From the NCBI RefSeq assembly GCF_900143215.1, contig NZ_FRDM01000004.1:62001-126000 (forward strand): DNA of 64,000 nucleotides, read 5' to 3'. Position 1 is the stretch's first letter. The number at the start of each line of letters is the position of its first letter. Below the pieces are notes generated by a model. It had not been told where the DNA came from. It ran no database searches and saw only the letters and a list, made by a program, of their open reading frames with translations. The DNA is from Geodermatophilus obscurus (lineage in GTDB: Bacteria; Actinomycetota; Actinomycetes; Mycobacteriales; Geodermatophilaceae). A program made the translations under genes and the position numbers. Positions 34,936-42,985 of the stretch are shown here, piece after piece.

Positions 34936-35882
34936 GCGCGCTGCCTCGGGTCGAGGGCGTCGCGCAGGGCGTCGCCCATCATGACGAACGCCATCACGGT
35001 CAGGGTCAGGATCAGGCTCGGGAAGAACACGAGGTGCGGAGCCGTGCGCAGCAGGGACTGGCCGGCCTCGATCTGCAGTCCCCAGGAGATGGCCGGGCGC
35101 TGCAGGCCCACGCCGAGGAAGGTCAGAGTGGCCTCGGCAGCAATAAGCACGCCGATCGTGATCGTCGCGTAGACCAGCACCGGGGCGACCGCGTTGGGCA
35201 GGATGTGGCGCACCAGGATCCGCAGGCTCGAGGCCCCCATCGCCCGCGCCGCCGCGACGTAGTCCGAGCCCTTCACCGCGATGACCTGTGACCGCACCAG
35301 TCGCATCGCGGTCATCCAGCCGAACACGGCCAGGGCGACGGCCACCGCGACGACACCGCGCCCGAGGATGCCGCTCCGCAGGATCACGATCGCCCCCAGG
35401 ATAAAGGGGATCGCGTAGAAGATGTCCGTGATCCGGGACAGCAGGCTGTCGACGGCCCCGCTGAAGAAGCCGGAGAGCGCCCCGACGACGACGCCGAGCA
35501 CGAGGACCACCACGACGGCGAGCAGCCCGATGATCAGCGAGTTCCGCGCGCCGTAAACCACATTGGCCAGGTAGTCGCAGCCCTGCTGATCGAAGCCGAA
35601 CCAGGCATCGGCCGACGGTGGCTGGTTGGATTTGCTGAGGCTGCATTCCCGCGGGTCGGCCCCTCGGGCGAACAACTGCGGGAACACCGCCATGAGCAGG
35701 AAGCCGAAGCCCAGCACAACCCCGATCCAGAAGAGCGGGTTGCGCCGGAGGTCGCGCGAGGCGTCGCTCCACAGGCTGTTCTGCCGGGCGCTGGTGACGT
35801 CGACCGAGGGTGCGGCCAGCCCCGTGGTGGTGCCTGCTGTCACCTCGTCGTGCCGGAGGTCGGCCTGCTGCTGCTCAGTCAT
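34932..35882 (-). CDS. oppC: oligopeptide ABC transporter permease (OppC-like)
   Basis: 316-residue inner-membrane permease: soluble N-terminus (1-45), first TM at RRNPLFWIGVVLGFGFLLM, an exported loop with a Cys pair (RECS and QQGCDY), then five TMs and the cytoplasmic EAA-type loop GASSLRILVRHILPNAVAPV that contacts the ATPases. ATG 35882 overlaps oppB by 8 nt. Confidence 0.9.
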   Translation of the reverse strand: MTEQQQADLRHDEVTAGTTTGLAAPSVDVTSARQNSLWSDASRDLRRNPLFWIGVVLGFGFLLMAVFPQLFARGADPRECSLSKSNQPPSADAWFGFDQQGCDYLANVVYGARNSLIIGLLAVVVVLVLGVVVGALSGFFSGAVDSLLSRITDIFYAIPFILGAIVILRSGILGRGVVAVAVALAVFGWMTAMRLVRSQVIAVKGSDYVAAARAMGASSLRILVRHILPNAVAPVLVYATITIGVLIAAEATLTFLGVGLQRPAISWGLQIEAGQSLLRTAPHLVFFPSLILTLTVMAFVMMGDALRDALDPRQRA

Positions 35883-36798
35883 AGCGGATCCTCGGGTCGA
35901 GGACGGCGTAGAGGACGTCAACGGCCAGGTTGAAGAAGACGAAGAAGAACACCATCAAGGTCACGATGCCGACGACGACCGCGCCCTCTTGTCCCTGGAT
36001 GGCGTCGAAGACGGCCCGCCCGAGACCCGGGAGGTTGAACACCGTCTCGGTGACGATGGCGCCGCCCATCAGGGTCCCGATGTCCGCGCCGATGAACGTG
36101 ACGACCGGGATGAGGCTGTTACGTAGCGTGTGCCGGACGACGACGGTGCGGCGGGGCAGCCCCTTGGCCTTCGCCGTCCGGACGAAATCCGCGCGGAGGT
36201 TCTCGGCCACGCTGGTGCGGGTCAGCCGGGCCACGTAGGCGAGGGACCCCGCCGCTAGGACCAGTCCCGGCAGGAGATAGCTGTACCAGCCCTCCTGGAT
36301 GCCGGCGATCGGGAACCAGCCGAACTGCAGTCCGAAGACGAACTGCGCGACGAAGCCGAGCACCAGGATCGGGATGGACACGACGAGAGTGCTGGAAACG
36401 AGCACCACGTTGTCCAAGAAGCCGTTGCGCCGGATACCGGCCAGCACACCGGCGACGATGCCGATGACCGCCTCGAAGGCGATGGCCACGATCGTCAGCC
36501 GGATCGTCACCGGCAGCGTCCGCTCGACGGTATCGAGGACGGGGCGGCCGCGGAAATCTGTGCCGAAGTCGCCTTGGAGCAGGTCCCCCATGTACTTGAC
36601 GTACTGCAACCACAGCGGGTCGTTGAGGTTGAACTCGTCCCGGAGTTGCGCGACGACGGCGGGGGCGAGCGGCCGGTCGCCCCCCAAGGCCCGGATCGGG
36701 TCGCCGGGCAGCGCGTACACCAGCGCGAAGATCAGGAAGGACGCCCCGATGAGGACCGGGATGGTGAGCAGTAGGCGGCGCGCGATGTAGCGGCCCAT
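35875..36798 (-). CDS. oppB: oligopeptide ABC transporter permease (OppB-like)
   Basis: 307-residue permease beginning MGRYIARRLLLTIPVLIG, the standard OppB/DppB opening, with six TMs and EAA loop GLPRRTVVVRHTLRNSLIPV. Starts 137 nt after the oppA stop, a gap that holds a strong hairpin. Confidence 0.92.
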   Translation of the reverse strand: MGRYIARRLLLTIPVLIGASFLIFALVYALPGDPIRALGGDRPLAPAVVAQLRDEFNLNDPLWLQYVKYMGDLLQGDFGTDFRGRPVLDTVERTLPVTIRLTIVAIAFEAVIGIVAGVLAGIRRNGFLDNVVLVSSTLVVSIPILVLGFVAQFVFGLQFGWFPIAGIQEGWYSYLLPGLVLAAGSLAYVARLTRTSVAENLRADFVRTAKAKGLPRRTVVVRHTLRNSLIPVVTFIGADIGTLMGGAIVTETVFNLPGLGRAVFDAIQGQEGAVVVGIVTLMVFFFVFFNLAVDVLYAVLDPRIRYD

Positions 36799-36874
36799 GG
36801 CGCTCCTCGGTTGGACACGCGGACGCGGTCGATGCGTCTCGTCGCGTCGTCCATTTTGGGGCCCCGCTCGGCGA

Positions 36875-36916
36875 ATCGCCGGGGACACCGTCCGGGCGGA
36901 CGATGTCCCCGGCGAT
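36875..36916 (-). promoter_or_regulatory. intercistronic hairpin between oppA and oppB
   Basis: ATCGCCGGGGACA (36875-36887) pairs exactly with 36904-36916; after one mismatch five more pairs close a GGGC tetraloop. It begins 19 nt after the oppA stop on the transcribed strand and 77 nt before oppB. Position fits a partial terminator or 3'-end stabiliser that keeps binding-protein mRNA more abundant than permease mRNA. Confidence 0.7.
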
Positions 36917-36934
36917 GGCCGGTGCGGTGCGGGG

Positions 36935-38596
36935 TCAGTTGACGGTGACCTCCGCGACCCGGATGTCGCCGAAGACGTCGATCACGACGTCGCTGACGGC
37001 CTCCGAGTGGGCCGACTGCTCCACCTGGAAGAAAACCGGGATGATCGGCATGTCCTGCAGCAGGATGTCCTCGGCCTGCTGGTAGCCCGCGATGGCCTCT
37101 TCGTTGCTGGCGGCCGAGTTGGCCTGCTGGACGAGCGCGTCGAACTCGGGGTTCGAGTAGAAGAAGTAGTTCGACCCACCCGGGGGGAGCGCGGTCGTGC
37201 CGAACAGCTTCTCCGTGTAATTCTGCGGGCTCGGGTAGTCCATGCTCCACCCGAGCCGGAACGGACCGGTCACACCGCCCGACTCGAGCAGCGGCAGGTA
37301 CTCAGCAAACTCGAGGTCACCCCGCAGGGTGTACTCGACGCCGAGGTTCTCGCGGAACTGGTTGCCGATCGCCTCTACCCAGGCGTCGTGGCCCCCGCCG
37401 GCGTCGAACCACAGCTCGATCGGTTGGCTGCGGTCGAAACCGGCCTCGTCGAGCAGCTGGTTGGCCCGCTCGACGTCGAGCTCGCAGTACTCGCAGATCC
37501 CGGGACGGTGACCTTCCACCACCGGCGCGATGTAGGAATCGGCGGGCTCGTAAGCGCCGGCGAAGATTGCGTCAGCGACCGCCTGGCGGTCGAAGGCCAT
37601 CGAGAAGGCCTGGCGCACCCGCGGGTCGGCGAAGCGCGCGTCGTAGGTGGGGTAGCCCAGGAACTGGGTTCCGGAGGACGGTGCCTGGAGGAACCGGTCG
37701 CCGAACTCGTCCTCGATGCTGGCGAGCGCGTCCGGGGGCAGGTCGGGGAGGACGTCCAGGTTGCCGGCCTGCAGGTCGGTGTAGCCGGTGCTCACGTCGG
37801 CGTACACGCGGAACTCGACCGACTCCGCCTTGGCCGGCTCTTCGCCGCCGTAGTCGTCGTAGCGGGTCACGGTGAAGCCTTGACCAGGCACGAACTCCTC
37901 GGTGGCCTGGAAAGGCCCGTTGCCGATCGGCAGCGTGCCGGCCGCCTCCGGGTCCTCGAAGAAGGCCTCCGGCAGCGGGTAGAACGCGTTGTAGCCGACC
38001 GTGATCGGGAACTGCGCGAACGGCGCCGCGAGGGTGACGGTGAAGGTCAGGTCGTCGACGACCTGCAGGCCGCTCATCTCGGTCGCAACAGGGTCACCGG
38101 TGACGTTGCCGGCGGCGTCGGTCGGCGCCTGCAGGTCCGCGTAGCCCTGGATGTTGGAGAAGAAGCCTGACGTCTGCTGCGCGTTCGGGCTGTAGGCGCC
38201 GTAGTTCCACGCGTCGACGAAGGACTGGGCGGTGACCGGCGTCCCGTCGTGGAAGTTCCAACCGTCCTTGAGGGTGACCGTCCAGGTCGTGCTGTCAGGC
38301 GACTCGATGGACTCGGCGACGCCGGTGTACTGGACCTCACCCTCGGCCGAGTACTCGATCAGGCCGGTGAACAGGGTGGACAGGACCTGGTGCCCCTCGC
38401 TCTCCGCGGTGTTGGTCGGGATGAGCGGGTTCTCGGGCTCGTTGATCATGATGCTGAAGGTGCCGCCGTCGCCGTCGCTGCCGCCACCCCCAGCGCCGGA
38501 GCCGCTGTCATCGCCTCCGCCACCACAAGCGGACAGCAGCATCGCGCCGGTCACGCCGGTCGCGATGAGCACAGCAGAGCGCTTGCTCAACCTCAC
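36935..38596 (-). CDS. oppA: oligopeptide ABC transporter substrate-binding lipoprotein (OppA/DppA-like)
   Basis: 553-residue extracytoplasmic peptide receptor (family 5). Lipoprotein signal ends LLSAC (Cys about residue 26), followed by a Gly/Asp/Ser-rich tether, then the binding protein fold with TWTVTLKDGWNFHDGTPVTA and later FSMAFDRQAVADAIFAG. Two Cys (GICEYCEL) lie where many actinobacterial members have a disulfide. GTG 38596 follows GGGAGG. First gene of the oppABCDF operon; peptide specificity unknown. Confidence 0.92.
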   Translation of the reverse strand: MRLSKRSAVLIATGVTGAMLLSACGGGGDDSGSGAGGGGSDGDGGTFSIMINEPENPLIPTNTAESEGHQVLSTLFTGLIEYSAEGEVQYTGVAESIESPDSTTWTVTLKDGWNFHDGTPVTAQSFVDAWNYGAYSPNAQQTSGFFSNIQGYADLQAPTDAAGNVTGDPVATEMSGLQVVDDLTFTVTLAAPFAQFPITVGYNAFYPLPEAFFEDPEAAGTLPIGNGPFQATEEFVPGQGFTVTRYDDYGGEEPAKAESVEFRVYADVSTGYTDLQAGNLDVLPDLPPDALASIEDEFGDRFLQAPSSGTQFLGYPTYDARFADPRVRQAFSMAFDRQAVADAIFAGAYEPADSYIAPVVEGHRPGICEYCELDVERANQLLDEAGFDRSQPIELWFDAGGGHDAWVEAIGNQFRENLGVEYTLRGDLEFAEYLPLLESGGVTGPFRLGWSMDYPSPQNYTEKLFGTTALPPGGSNYFFYSNPEFDALVQQANSAASNEEAIAGYQQAEDILLQDMPIIPVFFQVEQSAHSEAVSDVVIDVFGDIRVAEVTVN

Positions 38597-38717
38597 GTGC
38601 AATGCCTCCCTCGTCCCGCTCTGCGGGGGGACCGGACTGGTTCGCCGGCAGCCAGCGTCCACGGACGGGCGGCCGGGGTCGTGCGGACAGGTACCAGTCA
38701 ACCCGGTACGAGCGGGG

Positions 38718-38747
38718 ACCCTAGGCGCGCTCCGCGAAGGCAGTCCA
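38718..38747 (-). promoter_or_regulatory. candidate promoter of the opp operon
   Basis: On the minus strand TGGACT (38742-38747) and TAGGGT (38718-38723) are 18 nt apart, giving a start near 38711 and a ~115-nt leader before oppA. The 340-nt gap 38597-38936 otherwise holds only this and the csbD promoter on the other strand; no gene seen. Confidence 0.4.
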
Positions 38748-38883
38748 CGACCGTCACCGACTTGTGACCTCGGGTCAGATCTCACCATGTGGAATGGCGC
38801 TCGGGTGCGCCGGAGGGATCGTCGTCCCTGAGGATCTCTGGCCCGCCGAGGCCTGGGCCGGACGTCTTGCGCCTCGGCTCCGC

Positions 38884-38908
38884 GTGTGAGGTCGTTGTTC
38901 GTGGGTAT
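38884..38908 (+). promoter_or_regulatory. sigma-B-like promoter of csbD
   Basis: GTGT (38884-38887), 15 nt spacer, then GGGTAT (38903-38908), close to the GTTT-N14-16-GGGTAT general-stress consensus known for sigma-B-type factors. It lies 28 nt before the csbD GTG. Confidence 0.6.
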
Positions 38909-38936
38909 CTCGGATGGACCGACGAGAGGAGTCGAC

Positions 38937-39107
38937 GTGAGCGGCATCGACAAGATGAAGAACAAGGCTGAGGAGCTTTCCGGCAAGGGCAAGGAGAGCG
39001 TCGGCGAGGCGACCGGCGACCGCGACCTGCAGGCCGAGGGCAAGGCTGACCAGGCGTCGGGCAACCTCAAGCAGGCGGGCGAGAAGGTCAAGGACGTCTT
39101 CAAGTAG
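38937..39107 (+). CDS. CsbD family stress protein
   Basis: 56-residue hydrophilic protein: VSGIDKMKNKAEELSGKGK then LQAEGKADQASGNLKQAGEKVKDVF, the CsbD pattern of amphipathic helices. CsbD proteins are strongly induced in general stress; molecular role unknown. GTG 38937 has AGAGGAG upstream. A GGGTAT -10 element before it predicts sigma-B-type control. The stop is directly followed by a hairpin-repeat element. Confidence 0.9.
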   Translation: MSGIDKMKNKAEELSGKGKESVGEATGDRDLQAEGKADQASGNLKQAGEKVKDVFK

Positions 39108-39180
39108 AAGGACTCCGCTGCCCCCCACCCCTCGCCGGCTCGGGTTGGGTTCCTGCAGCAGGGCCGTTCCAGCACGTCAA
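39108..39180. repeat. interspersed hairpin repeat after csbD
   Basis: Begins at the csbD stop with GAAGGACTCCGCTGC, continues with CACCCCTCGCCGGCTCGGG and ends CTGCAGCAGGGCCGTTCCAGCAC. The beginning matches the 61.4-kb elements, the end matches the 12-kb array, so it links both sets into one superfamily. Arms pair only partly. Confidence 0.75.
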
Positions 39181-39219
39181 CGTGGGCGCCGTACCTCCTG
39201 GGGACGGCGCCCACGCGTG

Positions 39220-39981
39220 TCAGAGCCGGCCGAGCAGCGCGCGGACAGCGGGCAGCAGCGGCCGGTCCGCCGGGATCCAGTCCAGCGCCTCCAGCTCGTC
39301 GGCGGTCAGCCAGCGCAGCTCGCTGTGCTCGCGGGCGGTGACCTCGCTCCCGGCCTCGATGCGAGCCCACCACACCCGCAGCGTGGAGGCGCCGGGCAGC
39401 CCGCCGGCGACGACGCCGTCCAGCACCACCTCGCCGAGGAACGCCTGCGGGACGACGGCCACGCCGAGCTCCTCACCGATCTCGCGCCCCAGCGCGGCGA
39501 GCTCCTCCTCCCCCGGCTCGACCTTGCCGCCGGGGAACTCCCAGCAGCCGTCGTAGGGCCCGCCCGACCGCTGCGCGACGAGCACCCGGTCGCCGTCCAC
39601 GAGCGCGGCGCCGACCACCTGGACGACGTCGAGGGCCCGCCGGGCGGCAGCGGCGGCGTAGCCGTCGAGGTGGACCGTCATCGCCCGGAGCACGCGCCGG
39701 CGCAGCAGCGGGTCCACCACCCGCCCGAGCGGGCCCGGCAGCGCGGTCGCCCAGTCCACCTGCTCCTCGACGAGGGTGCCGGCGCCGGTGGCGGTGAAGC
39801 GGCGCGCGTGGATCAGCCAGCGCCGGCCGCGGCCGGGTCCCACGGCGTAGACGTCCCGGAACGGCCGGACCGACACGACCTCCTCCAGCGGCGTCGGCCA
39901 GGGCCGGCCGAGGGCGCGGGCGACGTCGAAGGCCACGGTCAGCGGCGCCTCCACCAAGGTGGTGAAACGCAGCTGGACCAC
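39220..39981 (-). CDS. SRPBCC-Nudix fusion protein
   Basis: 253 residues in two parts. Residues ~1-115 resemble an SRPBCC helix-grip domain (LRFTTLVEAPLTVAFDVARAL). Residues ~118-253 are a Nudix hydrolase of the MutT/8-oxo-dGTP type with a complete Nudix box, GKVEPGEEELAALGREIGEELGV broken here only for notation: G-x5-E-x7-REIGEELGV. It would sanitise oxidised nucleotides. The fusion partner is unusual. GTG 39981; divergent from the Rrf2 regulator by 35 nt, so promoters overlap. Confidence 0.82.
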   Translation of the reverse strand: MVQLRFTTLVEAPLTVAFDVARALGRPWPTPLEEVVSVRPFRDVYAVGPGRGRRWLIHARRFTATGAGTLVEEQVDWATALPGPLGRVVDPLLRRRVLRAMTVHLDGYAAAAARRALDVVQVVGAALVDGDRVLVAQRSGGPYDGCWEFPGGKVEPGEEELAALGREIGEELGVAVVPQAFLGEVVLDGVVAGGLPGASTLRVWWARIEAGSEVTAREHSELRWLTADELEALDWIPADRPLLPAVRALLGRL

Positions 39982-40003
39982 GGTGTCACCCTCCCAGACA
40001 GGG

Positions 40004-40009
40004 CAGACT
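40004..40009 (+). promoter_or_regulatory. -10-like hexamer of the Rrf2 gene (leaderless pattern)
   Basis: CAGACT, 7 nt before GTG 40017. The related GAGACT (40523-40528) lies 6 nt before cysC ATG 40535. Confidence 0.45.
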
Positions 40010-40016
40010 GGCCGCC

Positions 40017-40499
40017 GTGCGCATCACCGCCCGGGTCGACTACGCCGTCCGGGCCGCCGTGGAGCTGGCCGCGGCGGCACCCGGAGCCCTGACCTGCGAC
40101 CGCATCGCGGCGGCGCAGGGCATCCCGTCCCGCTTCCTCCAGTCGATCCTCGGCGACCTGCAGCACGCCCGCCTGGTCACCAGCCAGCGCGGCCGAGAGG
40201 GCGGCTACCGGCTGGCCCTGCCGCCCTCGGAGGTCTCCATCGCCCGGGTCATGCGGGTGGAGCAGGGCTTCCTCGCCGAGGTGCACGGCCAGCGCCCCGA
40301 AGACGTCGAGTACCCGGGCACCGCCGTCCCGCTGGCCTCGGTGTGGGTGGCCGCCCGCGAGGCCTACCGTCGGGTGCTCGAGCAGGTCACCCTCGCCGAC
40401 GTCGTCGCCGGCGAGCTGCCGGCCCCGGTCGCCGAGCTGGCCGCGCTCGAGGAGGCCTGGCGCTCCTTCAGCGACCAGGCCGCCGGTCGGGGGCGGTGA
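40017..40499 (+). CDS. Rrf2-family transcriptional regulator
   Basis: 160-residue winged-helix regulator: MRITARVDYAVRAAVELAA opening, recognition region GIPSRFLQSILGDLQHARLV and wing SQRGREGGYRL. Fe-S members (IscR, NsrR, RsrR) carry three Cys in the ~90-110 region; here only one Cys (LTCDRIA, about residue 28) exists, so it should not bind a cluster and is closer to CymR-type regulators of cysteine metabolism. It stands directly before cysC, sulfite reductase and cysH, suggesting it controls sulfate assimilation (inference). Confidence 0.88.
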   Translation: MRITARVDYAVRAAVELAAAAPGALTCDRIAAAQGIPSRFLQSILGDLQHARLVTSQRGREGGYRLALPPSEVSIARVMRVEQGFLAEVHGQRPEDVEYPGTAVPLASVWVAAREAYRRVLEQVTLADVVAGELPAPVAELAALEEAWRSFSDQAAGRGR

Positions 40500-40534
40500 C
40501 CTCCCGCGGCGACGGGCTGGGCGAGACTGGCGGC

Positions 40535-41086
40535 ATGTCGGCTGCACCGCGCCCGGGCGTCACCGTGTTCCTCACCGGTCTCTCCGGGGCGGGCAAGTCC
40601 ACGATCGCCGACGCGCTGGTCGCCGACCTGGAGGCCGCGGGCCGGCCGGTGACGGTCCTGGACGGCGACGTCGTGCGGACCCACCTGTCCAGCGAGCTCT
40701 CCTTCTCCCGGGAGGACCGCGACCTGAACATCCGCCGGATCGGCTTCGTCGCCGGGGAGGTCGTGAAGCACGGCGGCACGGTCGTCGTCGCCGCGATCGC
40801 GCCGTACGAGGCCGCCCGCGAGGAGGCCCGCGCGCTGGTCGAGCGGCACGGCCGGTTCGTGCTGGTCCACCTGTCCACCCCGCTGGAGGTGTGCGAGGGC
40901 CGCGACGTCAAGGGCCTGTACGCGCGGGCCCGCGCCGGGCAGATCACCGGGTTCACCGGCATCGACGACCCGTACGAGCCGCCGGCACGCGCGGAGGTCG
41001 TCATCGACACCTCGGTCACCCCGCTGACCGAGTCGGTCGCCCGCATCCGGGAGGCGATGAACGGGGCCGTCGCGCCTGTCTCCTGA
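40535..41086 (+). CDS. cysC: adenylylsulfate (APS) kinase
   Basis: 183-residue kinase that phosphorylates APS to PAPS. P-loop GLSGAGKST, then LDGDVVRTHLS, FSREDRDLNIRRIGFVA and the substrate lid KGLYARARAGQITGFTGID, all typical. ATG 40535 is preferred because GAGACT lies 6 nt upstream; an in-frame GTG 40496 overlapping the Rrf2 stop (GTGA) would add 13 residues. No cysDN genes are in the window. Confidence 0.92.
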   Translation: MSAAPRPGVTVFLTGLSGAGKSTIADALVADLEAAGRPVTVLDGDVVRTHLSSELSFSREDRDLNIRRIGFVAGEVVKHGGTVVVAAIAPYEAAREEARALVERHGRFVLVHLSTPLEVCEGRDVKGLYARARAGQITGFTGIDDPYEPPARAEVVIDTSVTPLTESVARIREAMNGAVAPVS

Positions 41087-41116
41087 GTCACACTCCTCCG
41101 GCCCTGCCGCGTGTGG

Positions 41117-41122
41117 GACCAT
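41117..41122 (+). promoter_or_regulatory. -10-like hexamer of the sulfur leader peptide
   Basis: GACCAT, 6 nt before GTG 41129, consistent with a leaderless transcript for leader peptide plus sulfite reductase operon. Confidence 0.4.
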
Positions 41123-41128
41123 GGGGGC

Positions 41129-41215
41129 GTGACCGGTCGCGCCCTGCTCCTCGTCGCGCGCCGTCACATCGACCTCGCGCTGGTCAGCAGCGCGGTCTGT
41201 CGCCCCGCGCGCTGA
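41129..41215 (+). CDS. Cys-containing leader peptide upstream of sulfite reductase
   Basis: 28-codon ORF from GTG 41129. Its middle and end, VARRHIDLALVSSAVCR, match the (R)RRHVDLxRVxSAxCR pattern of putative attenuator leader peptides found upstream of sulfur-metabolism operons in actinobacteria (from memory of the family). One Cys codon is the fifth from the end. Stalling at this codon when charged Cys-tRNA is scarce could expose the sulfite reductase start, 98 nt downstream; a 6-bp GC stem (41279-41284 with 41292-41297) lies just before that gene's ribosome-binding site. Confidence 0.75.
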   Translation: MTGRALLLVARRHIDLALVSSAVCRPAR

Positions 41216-41313
41216 CCCCGGTCCCCCGCAGCACCCGCTGCGCCTCCCGATCCGGCAGCGCCCACCCCGTCCGGTCCGGCGCCGCGACGGCCGGCGCAGA
41301 AGGAAGTGCCACC

Positions 41314-42984
41314 GTGACCACTCCCCGCACGAGCAGCAGGCCCCAGCGTGGCCAGGGCCAGTGGGCGCTGGGCTACCGGGAGCCGCTCAACCCCAACGAG
41401 CGGATGAAGAAGGACGCCGACGGCCTCACGGTGCGTCAGCGCGTCCTCGACATCTACGCGCACACCGGCTTCGGGGGCATCGACCCCGGCGACCTGCGCG
41501 GCCGCATGCGGTGGATGGGGCTCTACACCCAGCGGGCCCAGGGCATCCCCGGCGGCAAGACCGCCGTGCTGGAGCCCGAGGAGCTCGAGGACTCCTACTT
41601 CATGATGCGGGTGCGGACCGACGGCGGGGCGCTGACCAGCGCGCAGCTGCGGACCATCGGCGGCATCAGCACCGAGTTCGGCCGCGACGTCGCCGACGTC
41701 ACCGACCGGCAGAACATCCAGTACCACTGGATCCGCATCGAGGACGTCCCGGAGATCTGGCGCCGGCTCGAGGCGGTCGGCCTCACCACGACCGAGGCCT
41801 GCGGCGACACCCCCCGCGGCATGCTCAACTGCCCGCTGGCCGGCGTCCTGGAGGACGAGGTCCTCGACGCATCCGACGTCATGGCGCAGACGGTGGCCAA
41901 GTACGTCGGCAGCCCCGAGTTCAGCAACCTGCCGCGCAAGTGGAAGACGTCGATGTCCGGCTGCGTCGACCACTGCACCGAGCCGGAGATCGACGACATC
42001 TCCTTCGTCGGTGTGCGCAACGCCGAGGGCGAGGCCGGCTACGACCTGTGGGTCGGCGGCGGCCTGTCGACCAACCCGATGTTCGCCAAGCGGCTCGGCG
42101 TCTTCGTGCGGCCCGACCAGGTGACCGACGTCTGGGCGGCCTGCACCTCGATCTTCCGCGACTACGGCTACCGCCGGCAGCGCAACCGCGCCCGCATCAA
42201 GTTCCTCGTGGCCGACTGGGGCCCGGAGAAGTTCCGCCAGGTGCTGGAGGAGGAGTACCTCCACCAGCAGCTCCCCGACGGCCCCGCGGCGGCTCCGCCG
42301 GAGCACGAGTCGCGCGACCACGTCGGCGTCGCCCGGCAGAAGGACGGCACCAACGCCGTCGGCTTCGCGCTGCGCACCGGCCGGATCACCGGCAGCCTGC
42401 TCACCCGGATCGCCGACCTCGCCGACGAGTACGGGCAGGGGCGCACCCGGACGACGACCCAGCAGAAGATGGTCGTCCTCGACGTCCCCGACGAGCGGGT
42501 CGAGGACCTCGTGACGGCGCTCGCCGAGCACGACCTGCTGGTGCGCCCGAGCGCCTTCCGCCGCGGCACGATGGCCTGCACGGGCCTGGAGTTCTGCAAG
42601 CTCGCGATCGTCGAGACCAAGCAGCACGCCCAGGACCTCTACGCCGAGCTGGAGAAGCGGCTGCCGGACTTCGACGAGCCGATCGGCATCAACGTCAACG
42701 GCTGCCCGAACAGCTGCGCCCGGTTCCAGACCGCCGACATCGGCCTCAAGGGCTCGATGGTGCGCGACGACAGCGGCGAGATGGTCGAGGGCTTCCAGGT
42801 GCACCTGGGTGGCCACCTCGGCACCGAGGCCGCCTTCGGCCGCAAGTTCCGCGGCCACAAGGTGACCAAGGCCGAGAGCGCCGACTACTGCGAGCGGGTG
42901 CTGCGCGGCTACCTGGAGCGCCGGGAGCCCGGCGAGCGGTTCGCCGCCTACGTGGCGCGCGCCGAGGAAGCCTGGCTGGTCTGA
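41314..42984 (+). CDS. sirA: ferredoxin-dependent sulfite reductase (NirA/SirA type)
   Basis: 556-residue siroheme/[4Fe-4S] enzyme reducing sulfite to sulfide. Two NIR/SIR repeats are visible. The cluster ligands are in CTGLEFCKLA and NGCPNSCARF. Neighbours cysC and cysH argue for sulfite rather than nitrite as substrate. GTG 41314 follows AAGGAAG. Electron donor probably a ferredoxin. Confidence 0.92.
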   Translation: MTTPRTSSRPQRGQGQWALGYREPLNPNERMKKDADGLTVRQRVLDIYAHTGFGGIDPGDLRGRMRWMGLYTQRAQGIPGGKTAVLEPEELEDSYFMMRVRTDGGALTSAQLRTIGGISTEFGRDVADVTDRQNIQYHWIRIEDVPEIWRRLEAVGLTTTEACGDTPRGMLNCPLAGVLEDEVLDASDVMAQTVAKYVGSPEFSNLPRKWKTSMSGCVDHCTEPEIDDISFVGVRNAEGEAGYDLWVGGGLSTNPMFAKRLGVFVRPDQVTDVWAACTSIFRDYGYRRQRNRARIKFLVADWGPEKFRQVLEEEYLHQQLPDGPAAAPPEHESRDHVGVARQKDGTNAVGFALRTGRITGSLLTRIADLADEYGQGRTRTTTQQKMVVLDVPDERVEDLVTALAEHDLLVRPSAFRRGTMACTGLEFCKLAIVETKQHAQDLYAELEKRLPDFDEPIGINVNGCPNSCARFQTADIGLKGSMVRDDSGEMVEGFQVHLGGHLGTEAAFGRKFRGHKVTKAESADYCERVLRGYLERREPGERFAAYVARAEEAWLV

Positions 42985-42985
42985 G

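Noticed and set aside
40496-41086. cysC starting at GTG 40496
   Set aside because: The GTGA overlap with Rrf2 is tempting, but GAGACT 6 nt before ATG 40535 and the family N-terminus favour the shorter form; not excluded.
41121-41132. ATG 41121 as leader start
   Set aside because: It stops after three codons (ATG GGG GCG TGA); GTG 41129 gives the conserved leader pattern.
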